Source: Bisporella sp. PMI_857 (lineage: Eukaryota; Ascomycota; Leotiomycetes; Helotiales; Helotiaceae). Taken from it: a DNA stretch of 64,000 bases. The translations under genes were made by a program, and so were the position numbers. Under the pieces are notes generated by a model, which had not been told where the DNA came from, did no database searches, and worked only from the letters and a program-made list of their open reading frames with translations. Below are positions 44,909 to 56,248 of the stretch, one piece after another (position 1 is the first letter of the stretch; every line of letters begins with the position of its first letter). The DNA is taken from the NCBI GenBank assembly GCA_021307315.1, contig JAJSPD010000062.1, forward strand, positions 124,001 through 188,000, read 5' to 3'.

Positions 44909-46408
44909 ATGGATTTACCAAAAGATGCGGATTCGAATGACCATTCGACGCTTGAAGTTCGAACAGAAACACATCCAGAGGTCACGGATGTGCACACCTC
45001 GTACCCAGAAGTCGTACCTCCGCAACTGTTGCCTCTAAAATATGATGAAATGCGGGAGGGTTGGACGGGCGGAGAGTTGAAAGAACTAAAGGCTCCTTGG
45101 TACCGGGAGAGGAAAAAAGTATTATGGGTTGTGTTTTTCGTGTTGCTTTTGATTGCTGCTCTCGTCGGAGGCATTGCGGGGGGACTTCTCGGTCGCAGAG
45201 GAAAGGATGATAATGAGTATGAGCTCTGCCTGAAGTCGTACGCAAAGTGAAAGTGCTAATACATATGAAGCCCCTCTTCAGCAACCCCGAATCCTGCGCC
45301 AATTGCTGCTGCAACGATGTCTGGATCTGCCACAGCTACATCGGGGTATACCTACCCAACACCAATATCCTGGGGCTACCCACACCTGGAGGTCTTCGTA
45401 GCCGCGGCAACTGCACGAAAAACTAAGACCGTTTTCTGGAAATACCGCGGTCTGAACTCTTCCAACACAGCATGGAGTCCGACAGATACCTCATTACAAC
45501 AGCTCGGAGGAGAAATATTATTCGACAATATTGGAGCAGTAGCTCGCGGTGTAGGAAAAGTTGATGTTCTTGTTGCTTCACTCAAGACTACCGAGGCATG
45601 TCACAAAACCCATACAACAAGCGCCAATTGGTCCTCAAGTTGGGCCTGTCATGGGGGAGAAACAACCACAGTCCCCACCGTGGTATCCTGGAATGAGAGT
45701 CGGCTTGATATGTTCATCATCGGCGAGGATGCAGGTTTATATACGCAAGCATGGCAACCTGACACTGGTTTTGGTAGCTGGACTAACTTGCGTGGGAATT
45801 GGACAAACTACGCTCCTACTGTGGTGTCGTGGGGTGAGAAGCGGTGTGATGTTTTCGTGGTGGAACCGAACACCAAGGAGTTGTATCATATCTTTTGGAA
45901 TGATACCAATACATGGCAGCCTCCTGCTGGATTTGAGAATCTCGGCGGCTACTGTACTTCAAGGCCAGCAGCGGCGTCGTGGACATCAGGTCGAATGGAT
46001 ATTGTTGTTCGTGGTGGAGATGCAGGACTTTGGCATCTGTCATACAAAGATAGCTGGTCTAACTGGACTTCAATCAGTGGGAACGTTTCTGTACAAGCGG
46101 AACCAGATACCGTTACATGGGGATCAAATCGACTGGATGTTTTCGCGTGGAGTGAAGATAATTCCTTGCTTCACAAAAGTCTCGATGGAGCTACGAATGA
46201 GTGGACGCCGAAAGAAGGCTTCGATAATCTTGGGGGAGGGCTTGGAGGACCACCTAAAGCTGTAAGTGATGCTGCGGGGAGTTTGCACGTCTTCAGCATT
46301 TCGAGGTATGGAGATCTGCAACATAATCACTGGAATGAAACGGTGGGCAAATGGAGTCCAGAGGGTGATTTTGAAGATTTGGGTACACCGGTGTATTCAG
46401 CATCTTGA
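44909..46408 (+). CDS. Membrane-anchored PLL-type beta-propeller lectin
   Basis: Exons 44909-45216 and 45271-46408 (a 54-bp intron with donor GTATGA and branch GCTAAT) give 481 residues. Residues about 1-70 are acidic and Pro-rich and would be cytosolic. VLWVVFFVLLLIAALVGG (about 71-95) is a single membrane anchor, preceded by basic RERKK, which predicts a type II protein with the C-terminus outside. The outer part has six or seven repeats of about 50 residues with the core W-x-x-x-R-L/M/C-D-V/I-F/V: SWGYPHLEVFV, SWNESRLDMFI, SWGEKRCDVFV, SWTSGRMDIVV, TWGSNRLDVFA. This is the PLL/fucose-binding propeller pattern. N-glycosylation sequons are frequent. Sugar binding (fucose or O-methylated sugars in this family) is inferred. 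Earlier ATGs exist at 44832 and 44870 in other frames. Confidence 0.8.
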
Positions 46409-47744
46409 AAATGGTTTTCTTCTGGGGGCATTGAGAGGTACAAATGAAATTACGATTAATGTAAAAAGAAAGGGGCATGGGTATTGGCGTAAAGGATAAT
46501 AGTACCTTGACTAGATCTAACCAATACAAACAATCAGAAAAGCAATCTCTTGTGGCTATTTCCCAGCACTGGTCTTGATATAACTAGCATTGAGTTTCGA
46601 GGGCCGAAGTCGGGAGTCTAAATTACGTTCCTCGGAAGTTTTACATATATCTCTAGACGGCAGCCCTGGGTCGACAATAGTGACCTTCATGGCGGACTTC
46701 CAATTCCGTCAAAACGTTCCCGTGATCCTCAACGTCTGGAACGCACCAATTGCTGGTCATGGTGAAGTATCTGCTTTTGTTACAATCTAAGCGGACAATC
46801 ACTAGAAGCTTGGTTTAAGGTTCAACCCGGTATAGCAGATCCATCACTATTTCGGATGTTCTGCAGACTACTGCTGACGTTTATCTACAGAATCATCTAT
46901 GTGAGTTTCCGGACGAGCCTTGAGGCTGACTGAAGAGGCACCCAGCCACGGTCTCTAGCAGAGAGATTTGCTCGAAGTTGTATTGACCAAGTCTGCTTGC
47001 AAAATCAATGACAATAGCTCCGGCTGCTCTGCTGTAACTCAACAAGGGGGACGTCAACTGGTAGTGTATCATTCCGATTCATCCACTTCAGCGCTAATCA
47101 TGTTAGTTCTCAAAGGTCTCTAGAGAGCCTTTATAGAGCCGTACACGGTCATAACAACTCCCAAATCGATGCCCTGCTATTATATCCTCGACTTGAGAAT
47201 GGGCCGGAGAGAAGCCATACGTCCACACAGCCAGGCAACTTGTTCCACTATAGGGTCGGGAACGAGCACAACGACATGACATGTGCGATCAATGCCTGTA
47301 ACACAGACACTCATGTTCCACCGTTGGACGGTGTTGCTCTCCGTAATGAGGAAGCATTGAGCCTCCCTCCTTACCGCAAGGCTTTTTCGATGCGGGGTCT
47401 TACAATATTCAATCGCCTCGAATGATCACTTCACTTCATACCCCCCGCTTAGTTAATTATGCGAGCTCAAAATGGTACTCCGCATCACTGGGTCCTTCCA
47501 TGATTTAAATTTGCGATTGCTAATTTTGATTACCAGATACTCAACTGGAATTCTACACCCATAAGGGAAGTGACGCCAACCTGCCCACGTAATCCGCTCA
47601 TGACGGTCTGTCTGTCAGAAATAGGATCTATCGACTAAAGGATCAATTGGAGGATCTGGGAGAGTATCACAACAATAGAATACGGACCAAACACAGAGCG
47701 TTGCAGTTGTTCGATTTTCCGCAAATATTCCTGACACTGTCGCA
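46409..47744. other. Intergenic between convergent genes
   Basis: Frames of about 60-78 codons occur (46590-46790, 47240-47425) without recognisable content. No repeat was found. Confidence 0.4.
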
Positions 47745-50700
47745 CTACCAAGACACGCCACTACTCCATATCCCCGCTGTGCGGCCATGGAAAATTGCCA
47801 CCCCAAAATCAAGCAGCTTCATATCATCTTCATCTGTGTATATCGGTAGCCCAGATAGTGCCCCGGGCCTAACACCCTCAAGTGAAACAGCGATCTCTTG
47901 TCGCACCGTGGAAGCTTCTTCCGGTCTCTCCTGAGCGCGTAGTACAAGTGACAATCTGAATTTGGTCCTTACAATGTCTTCGTTCCGCCATTGCGATGTG
48001 ATGCAACTGTTCGTAATGTTATCTCTTAGGTGCATCCTGCGAAGATGTAAGCATAGTTGGTGGATGGCAGTCCAGGGAGACAAACTCGGCTTTCTCCAAG
48101 TCGCTCATATTCTGATAACACACTGCCAGATTGTACTGGCTTGCTAGCGTCAGATGGTGACTAGGTCCTTGGCGAATCAAACGTTTCTCGAACACCTCTT
48201 TGTGCAATATTAGAGCTTCGTCAACGCAGCCAGTAGTGAATAGGGCCATTGCTACGAGGAACTTTGTCTGGAGTGCTAGAGGGGAATCTGCCCCGACAGC
48301 TTTCGCCACAAGAGTAACAGACCGTTGGGCTAATGTGCGGGCTTCTGTCTTCTTTTTCTTGACGGCAAGTGGCCATAGTTGGAAAGAATAGATATGACCA
48401 AAGCGCGCAGTAAGTGTCTGTTCGTCTCCCGCCGATTGGTAATGCTTCAGGGCTGAGTCGAACCATGAGCTCGCCTCTTCGATCCTATTCAGCTGAGATA
48501 AACTAACTCCCATATCGTTGTGCGCCCGTGCTAGATTGACAAAATCCAATTGTGTTAGTTGATTGGGAGGGACTTCGGCGAGCTGTTGTTCCCTGGTCTT
48601 AATCGCACGCTTACTTATTTTGAGAGCTTTGCGTCTCCCATCAATACCAAGGTATTGTATCAGAACCTGTAGTGGACCTAGGATATCTGCTAATATTGGG
48701 CGAGCCTCTTTGGGGTGAGAATCTAGGAGAGCTGTGCAGATAGAGTCACCAGTTTCGAGAAGATCCAAGGCCTCGCTCTGCAGAGCGTTATTGACGCCAT
48801 AATAGCCGACGTCGGACAGGAGCTTTGCAAAACCTAGCTCGTTCTCGATTGCTGGATCTGACTGAATGAAGTTTTTGTGAATGCTGAGTACTTGGGGCAT
48901 ATAGGTTGCGCCTTGCTTGTACTGACTCGTGTCACCTCGTGTTAGAATGTTTGCCGCAGGGAAAGCCTCTCGAGCAATGGCCACAACCTGATTAAACACA
49001 CTTTGTCTCTTCGGGAGATCAGTATCAAGGCGTTGAATGAGAGTTCGTTGCAAAGCCCGGTGAGTCTTTAGACAATCTCCGGTTGGCAGGTTATAGCGTT
49101 CGACAAGATGCCGTTCAATGAGAATTCCGATTGCGGCGTCGAATCTAACACTAGTCAGCGGCAACATGGGCAAAGCGATGTAATAATCGTGGCAAATACC
49201 TCTCTCTGTCCCAGTATTGCCAATGGGTTCTGTTCACTGCAGAGTTGGTTCCAAGAAACATATCTACAGGGACTTGGTCGGGATCAAGGAAGGCAATGAA
49301 CTCTAACAGCTTTTTTGAATCTGTGGAGAGCCGATGGAAAGCTAGATCCCAGACAGTGTTCAGAGTGAAATTATAAGAGGTGTTCTGAACAACACTCTCC
49401 GAGTTCCAAATTTGGCTGGATTTGACGCGCCGCTCAAAGCTGCGGCATATCTGATCGAGGGGGCACTGTGATTTTGCAACGTAACCTGCAAAGTGGGCAA
49501 TGGCGAGAGGTAGACCGCCCAAGGATTTTGAGAGGTTCTCCGCGGATTCCTGTTCAGATCCGCCCCTTTTGAGATAGCTCTGGATGAGGGCACTTCCTTC
49601 TGTTGGTTGAAACGGCTGCAGGTGAATCTCGGATCTAGTGCTATGTGCCAGTACGGGGTTTTGTGAAGTCACAATGATGGCTCCTCTGTAGCTGGCTGGC
49701 CAGAATTTTTTTATTGTGGGGAAGTCCTCGACATTGTCATAGACCAAGAGCCATGGACTCTCTGCTCAAGATTTAGCTGTGAAAGTATACTTTCCTGTTT
49801 AGTTAGAAGTGCCTACTTGTTGCCCGGAACCAGTCTAGACCGATTTGGACCCTTTTTTTAGAGTCCACTCCCATAACGTCGAGGTTTAGCTTGTCGACGA
49901 CATCTAAGAAGGAGTCAAGGAGTACCGAAGCCGTTTGCGCACGAAGCCAAAATATATGAGAATAGCAATATCCATACCTATATGTGTACTCCAATGCAAT
50001 CTCTGTTTTTCCCATTCCTCCCACGGCATGTATTACGCAGGAGCATCGTGACCTGAGGGATATTTCTTGCTGCACACTCGGCGCGAGTTCCGAATGTAAG
50101 AGTGCTAAGACACCATCTCTTCCCGTAAATCTTTCGTTTCGAGGCAGTGTAACGTTAGTGACCAGGTCGCTTGTAGCAGTAATGCCTTCTAAAGAAATGG
50201 AGCGGATATTTGATAAGATCTCGGCGTGCCTTCTGGATTGTTCTTGTACGTCGGCTAGTCGAACTTCCTTTTCAAACTCTGAATTTGCAAAGTTCAGCCT
50301 TTCCTTCGTCCGCAGAAATTCTTTATCGAAAGTTGCCCATCTCCCCTGCATCATCGCGTCTGTGTATGAATTAGATATCGATTTTTACAGCGGTGAGCTT
50401 TTTTAAACAATCCAACGTACAGCATTTGTTAGTCTGAAGAACTTCACTGGTCCTGAAACAGAAGTCAACGAACCCTTCATACACGTCTCTAAGAGCATGA
50501 TGGAGCTGTGGGGTGTGGAATATTTCCGCGTAGGCGTTGAGTCGGGGCAATGATTTGGAGAGCTCGAGGAGCATTTGGCTTGTGTCTTCGAAAAGATTGG
50601 AAAATCGCATTACGGACTATTCAGCGGTCCATTAGATCTTGAAAACAACATCAGCCATTGCATGCGCAACGCTACCTGAAAAACCAAAGTCACCGTCCCC

Positions 50701-51086
50701 CAAACGAGAGATGCCACCGAGTTTGCTTGGACAATGGTATTAATAGCACTGACAAAAGGCTCGATGTTCAGGAAGATTTCTCTAATTCGCGACATCCTCT
50801 GCGCAAATCCGTTCTGATTGTACACGGTTGTCAAGTTTTGCAGGAAGGCTTCCGCCGTGGGGTTATCTCCAGCCGGAGCGGTCACCGTAGGCTGATTTGG
50901 GTAGCGCGATGTTTTGCAAAGCTTCCGTTCTAGGACCAACTGCCAGAGGTCTTGCTGGTAACCTGCCCCTTCGTCGGTCTCATCGCCCAGATCTTTTTCG
51001 GGGATCTCGTCATGCTCCTCACCGGCCGTCAAACTCGGCGCCGAAGAATTGCCTAGACAGCAACCGAAGAGCTTGACATAAGTCAT
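47745..51086 (-). CDS. NLR: helical N-terminal domain, NB-ARC, TPR repeats
   Basis: Six exons on the minus strand (51086-50676, 50616-50421, 50359-49817, 49761-49200, 49144-48086, 48036-47745) join in frame to 1,020 residues; the introns are 49-61 bp. The N-terminal 230 residues form a helical domain (DUF7708-like, with LVWGTVTLVFQ and LRDVYEGFVDFCF). NB-ARC follows: a P-loop AVGGMGKTEIALEY near residue 315, Walker B PWLLVYDN after intron 3, and GGLPLAIAHFAGYV. A winged helix (FDAAIGILIERHLVERY) leads into TPR units to the end. Fungal NB-ARC-TPR proteins are candidate non-self or cell-death receptors. The start MTYVKLFGCC has two adjacent Cys that could be acylated; that is speculation. The last intron has a weak donor (GTTTGT). 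The gene looks intact. Confidence 0.88.
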
Positions 51087-51861
51087 GGGTGGGGGTGATT
51101 TGGTGGCCAAAAATCAGGATTCGATAGTGCGGAGCTCGCGATCCACTACTTATGAGAGCGTTACCAAGTGATTTAGAGGAGGAACTGTGGAGAAATTTAA
51201 GGTAACTAGGATAATGTGGGTATGGTAAAACATAAAGAGTTTCCTCATCACAGTGTGGAGAGGCGATCCATAATATATACAGTACTATATGTTCTAATCC
51301 TCGCAAGAGCGCACCAGTTCGGCCCGGTGCGACCCAGCGCGCGATTGAAATCAAAGCCTTTCGATGTGGTGGTATCTTCCCAACCAATAAACAACAATCT
51401 GTCAATTACCGTGCACCATGCCGTTCCACCATTGACCGTATTGGTGTCCCCCGGTAGTAACGTTTAACAAGCCACCAACGAACACTCGCTAGCTATATTA
51501 GGCATCAAATTACATCTGTACAATCACATTCAAGTCTGTCTTTACAAAATTTAAGCTTTATAAAACATAAATGTTCCACTTTTAAGCTCTTATCAATTCT
51601 AACTTCTTAATTATACCTACGGAAATTATGTTCAAATATTATGCACACAGAACAAATTTGTATGGAAGTTACCTGTTATAGTTAGTGATACTCCATTCGA
51701 GCAGTGTGATATAAGGTGGGGATTGGCTACATGGTGTGAATTTTGACGTCTGAAATACAGTACTACTTATATGAATATCTACATATTTGGCCATCGGGAA
51801 AAACGAGAACGAAAAATAATCTAACGCATGGCTTTACAGCCTCCTGACATTTGTCTCACTG

Positions 51862-53512
51862 TCAAGGCATCGTGAACCTATTAGTCCAACTTTCTACTTC
51901 TTGTCCTAATGCAAGAATATCTGATTCGTACGAGCTCCAGCTCCAGCCGCTTTTGATATTAAGAGGTAACGGCGATAATTTGTATTTGGCACTGATATCG
52001 GCCTTAGTATTTCTAACGCTGGCTATTTTTTCCGCAATAGTAAAAGCTCGGTGAAGGAATTCAGCGATTTGACAAAAGTCATCTGGAAGCAGACCACGGC
52101 TCGTCATAGCTTGCGTGCCTATATGAAGCTCGTTTTCAGCTACGGCAATATTGCTTGCAACATGGACGCTACGCAATACTTTTTGTAATACTCTTATATC
52201 AAGCGTCCCGAGTTCCACGACCAGATGCTGGCTCTTTTGGTTGCTGCCGCGGAGGTGATATCCAAGACTGATAAGTTGATTCCCAAGAGCTTCTGCATTA
52301 GCAAGCACGAGTGTCTGATATGCCTTGAAAGGTTGGGTGGCGATCTGCCCTAGTGCTACCGCTACAGCCATGATAGTGTGGTTATGCGGGCCTCCTTGAT
52401 GCATAGGAAAGACCGAGATGTCGACGGCACGGCCAAGAATGCAGGCTTCTTGGCCACGGTCAGAAGAACCCGATGGAACCACAGCATTCTTACGGAAGAA
52501 AATCAACCCTCCGCTCGGGCCACGGAGGCTTCCCTGAGTCCCGCAGACGGCTATGTCTACATGTTCAAACGGCGAAGCAGTAATCCCAGCGGCGATCAGC
52601 CCCGAGTTTTCAGTTATATCGGCCACAACATACACGCCAGCTGCACGGCACGTATTGCCTATTGCTTCGTAGTCGACGATCTGGCCTAAGCAAGAGGCAT
52701 TCGCAAAGGAGATGCGAGGAACATAGGTGTTGATCATATCTTCCACAGTTTTACAGTCAACTTTGGAAAAAGGGTGAGGTTGGCGATAGGTTACTGCCGA
52801 GAAGTATTTAGCTATATTGCTGCCCTGCAACGACCCTAATACCAATAGGCGGTCGTTGGGATGAAGGATGGCCGAACATGCTTGGAGGCATGCCAGCTCA
52901 CGGCTGTGTGCTAGAGCGATTATTGTTCAACTTGCTAGTCTGCGAAATAGAAAGACGTACCTTGAACATTAACACCCCAAACGGTGTCATCAAGGCCGAA
53001 AGCATTCAGAGCGCGCTGTTGGCACAAGCGCTCGATATCATCCAAGAATCGTGTCCCAGGAAAGTATCTCTTCCCGAGATAGCCCTCGGAATTGGGATCT
53101 TCCGAACACCAACACGATTAGAACCACCACGTTAAGTTCTGATGTGGATTCACCTACTTTGAACTACAGTCCCTAAGGCATCACGTACACCTTTGCTACA
53201 GTAGTTGGCGGAGGAGACGAGGTTGAGAAGGCGATTTTGGCTCTGCTTCTCCTACTTATCATGGTTGTATTAAAAATAATTGAATTTTGCCAAAAACAAG
53301 AGAGAGAAAGGGTGCTTGTGGTGGATATGTCATCTCACCTTTTCCATCAGAGTATACACCGTCTTATCCACGTGTTGCACCGACTCCGTGAAATGGCCAT
53401 TCTAAGAATTAGTGGTTGAGCCTGACTGTGTGTGCAAATGATTTTTCCTTACTTGTTGGAGAGGCCGGAATGAGCCGCTATACCGACGTAGCCTCGGATA
53501 GATAGACTGCAT
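51862..53512 (-). CDS. Serine hydroxymethyltransferase-like protein lacking the PLP lysine
   Basis: Five exons on the minus strand (53512-53453, 53401-53339, 53251-53158, 53098-52961, 52910-51862) give 467 residues, the normal SHMT length. The fold is recognisable throughout: [81 protein letters not shown] and [11 protein letters not shown]. In real SHMT the cofactor lysine lies in T-T-H-K-S-L-R-G-P-R. Here the motif reads [10 protein letters not shown], so Lys is Gly245 and the neighbouring His is Gln244. The His that stacks on PLP is Glu219, and the carboxylate-binding Arg is His381. It should not catalyse serine-glycine exchange. The Arg-rich N-terminus ([13 protein letters not shown]) hints at mitochondrial import. 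It lies 775 bp upstream of the NLR, on the same strand. Confidence 0.85.
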
Positions 53513-54248
53513 TATGAAATCCGGTCTCGCCCTCTGCCGCCAGCGGTATACAGAGAGAGAGAGAGATGGATAGAAATATGCCTGACATTGTTTGGATGGA
53601 GCATCGCCGCAGCTTTTTGGCAATCTAAGGCGTAATCCTTTTATTAATGAGGAACTTCAGGAAGCGAAAGTATTATAAACAATCCGCGTGTTGATTTTTG
53701 ATTTCTGTGAGGCTGTTAACTCCTAAAACAAATATGACTAGCTACGAGCTAATATGCGAAAGTGTACATCAGTTTTTGCTCCTGAAGAACTCGGTACAGG
53801 AGAGGGTGCAAAAGACAAGAGAGGCCAGACTCTTCGCCTAACGAAGTACTTGAACCGAAAGGGAATGCGTCTTTTACAAAAACTAGCTCCATCTAATCAG
53901 TTCTAGGGTTATACGGAGCGTTGTATTTGCATCCGAGACTTTATTGCATGCTACGACTGGCCGGATACGGTGGCAGGGTACGATATGCGGGTGACCACAG
54001 CAGTAAGCGGTGCTGCCTTAGGCAGAAAGCCTGTGCGACTCAACTAGGGCCAGCTTAGAAACCCACCTTGTCTTCTGAACTACTGTACATTCCTTCACTA
54101 TCAACGTAGAGTAAAGATGCTTTCCAGACTTGTTAAGCTTGGCAGAAAGATGCCGAGTAGTCCTTCAGCCTTGCCCTTTATCTGTCCTTTGGTCGGATCC
54201 GTTTTTCAAGGTGAACAAAGCAGATTCTCTAACAACCGCATCGGCACA

Positions 54249-55440
54249 ATGGCAGACGCAAGATTTCTCCATTCAAGCACGAACACATTCTCTGTACAAA
54301 TTGAAATTATCTTTTGGGCGGGATGTAAAACTGATAAAATCGGTTATAGCCGTTAGTTTACGATCAATTCATCCTTTTCGGAGCCTCCATCTTTGAGCAG
54401 TCCAGCACGCAAGAATGCGGCTTTGCTTTGGCTCCAGCGCTCCAACAGGGTAAATTTCTTTTCTTTAGCTATCTGACCACGGTTTTATATTCCTACTTCA
54501 GCTTAAAGTGTCGGAGGCTATCAGCTTGGCCAAGAAAATCGCTTAGGCTAACATATCCACAGCGTACATCCGCCGCCTAGATGTTGTTAACCGTGGATTC
54601 AGGTATGTGACTTGAGGCATCTCTCCTATAACGACAATCTAACTACATACCAGTGGATTCAACACGGAACAAGGACTAAGAGTTCTACCAACAATCATCC
54701 CAGATCCCGCACAAGCTCGCCTTCGATTCATGGCGAGTTTTCGTCCTTTGGAATCGAAGGTTTATATTGCTAACAAATGACTAGGCTGTTCTGTTTGGAT
54801 CAAATGATGCTTGCTTCCCAGAAGCACAGAATGGACAGCATGTGCCGCTGGATCAGTACAAGAAAAACTTGGTCCAAATTATCACCCATCCGGCGATTCA
54901 AGCACAAGAGACTCGCGTGATACTAGTAACTCCACCACCCGTGGAGGAGCGCCGCTTGGAACATCGAGTCAAAAGCCAAGGATACACAAAACTGAATCGA
55001 TCCAATAAACGAACAAAGCAATACGCAGACGCTTCCCGCGAAGTGGCTAAAGACATGAATGTCGGTTGCCTGGACCTGTGGACTGCATTCATGTCCAGGG
55101 CGGGATGGAAACCCGGCGACCCTCTTTACGGCTCTCAAGACCTGCCAGAGAACGGTGCGATCAGGAGTCTTATCCACGACGGTACGTGCGATCTGGCACT
55201 ACTTATTATTATCAGGGGCTCTCAAGACTAACTACTTACATTTAATCTCCCTCAGGCTTGCACTTCACTCCCAAAGCTTATATCATTTTTTACGAAGAAA
55301 TGATGAGAACTATTGCTGCGAAGTGGCCTGATCAATTGCCAGAAGAGCTTCCGTATGTTATTCCGGCGTGGGACGATACGGCGGCGTGGGCTAAGGACGG
55401 TCTGCAGATGGGGAAATCAGATGTGGTTCGCCACGAGTAG
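54249..55440 (+). CDS. SGNH-hydrolase esterase, isoamyl-acetate-hydrolysing type
   Basis: Proposed exons are 54249-54293, 54350-54449, 54563-54602, 54654-54732, 54785-55181 and 55256-55440, giving 281 residues. The blocks of the IAH1 family appear in order: YDQFILFGASIFEQ (block I with the nucleophile Ser; the usual GDS is GAS here), RRLDVVNRGFSGFNT (block II Gly), LFGSNDAC (block III Asn), TPPPVEE, DLWTAFMSRAGW, and DGLHFTP (the Asp-His pair). The family hydrolyses acetate esters such as isoamyl acetate. The fourth intron (54733-54784) begins GC instead of GT but has a perfect GCTAAC branch. The first exon is the least certain part, since frame 54117 upstream is also open. The Asp-to-Ala change in block I may lower activity. 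Confidence 0.78.
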
Positions 55441-55683
55441 AGCGAGGACGGGTCTAACCTATAAGAGCTTTGTACTACACTCCGTAGAACTTCAGCGAAA
55501 CCAGACAATACACCATTTTTTGTGCATGTAATCGCATTCCATGGTTGCACCCGAAGATTACCACATTGTTTAATCCACCTTTGACTTTCCCTTGAATTAT
55601 GTCCAAGCCAAAAGCGCAATCGTAAATCAGGACGCTCCTTCGGTGTGTTCATGCTTACTTATAATAAGGGCTGGCTTTGGCCG

Positions 55684-55816
55684 TTAATAAGTGGTGGATC
55701 GCGAGCTCCGCACTGGCGAATCCTGATTTCTGGCCGCCTATAGCTTATGTCAAGCTTTTCGGTTCGCGTTTAAGCATTTTTTTTGACGCCGAGTTTGACA
55801 ACCGGTGAAAAGCATA
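55684..55816 (+). pseudogene. Relic copy of the NLR gene's 5' end
   Basis: Over about 130 bp this segment matches the upstream region and first codons of the NB-ARC-TPR gene (51150 down to about 51020 on the minus strand). It shares GTGGATCGCGAGCTCCGCACT, CTTATGTCAAGCT and GACGCCGAGTTTGAC-like text. The start codon is lost and small deletions break the frame. It lies 4.6 kb from the original in the opposite orientation. Homology stops near 55816, where the sequence turns AT-rich. Confidence 0.8.
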
Positions 55817-56066
55817 ACAAAATAACAATTTATTAGCAAATCTTCTATAACAAAAGTGTCACGGTTGGCACGTGACAAATTCGAGTATGTTTCCTAATTG
55901 GGACTAGTAGCATGTGACCTGAGAGCCATATTTAGTCGAGAGCTTTCCCAGAGCTCCACCTCTTCTCCTTACTTTAGTATTCTCGTATTGAAGCACCTAC
56001 AAACCGCCTTTTCCAAGCTTATAGGGCCGTGCTCGTGTGAAAAAGCTTTTTATAAAACTTAATAAC

Positions 56067-56248
56067 TGTCGAAATACCTACCACGTAGCAAAAGGCGTAG
56101 TAGCTGTGACTACGCTCTTGCTAGTGTGGTTTTGATATTCGTTGATTCTTCTAAGTTACAGCCTATTGCCAGGTAGTTATATAAATGGTAGGAGACCCAC
56201 AATCCTCGCGATATGGAACGCGTGAAACTATGTACATGCATTCCAACA
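56067..56248 (-). repeat. Solo copia LTR, reverse orientation
   Basis: 182 bp matching the reverse complement of the LTRs at 19189 and 24574, with a handful of substitutions. It runs from TGTCGAAATACC to ATTCCAACA. The flanking 5-bp words (ATAAC and CCCTC) do not match, so the insertion is old or has recombined. Confidence 0.88.

Noticed and set aside
45561..46265. Plus-strand frame of 234 codons inside the lectin gene
   Set aside because: It lies within the lectin exon in another frame and has no family pattern, whereas the lectin frame shows regular propeller repeats.
50371..51110. Two separate small genes upstream of the NB-ARC region
   Set aside because: Short GT-AG introns at 50675-50617 and 50420-50360 join them in phase to the NB-ARC exon.
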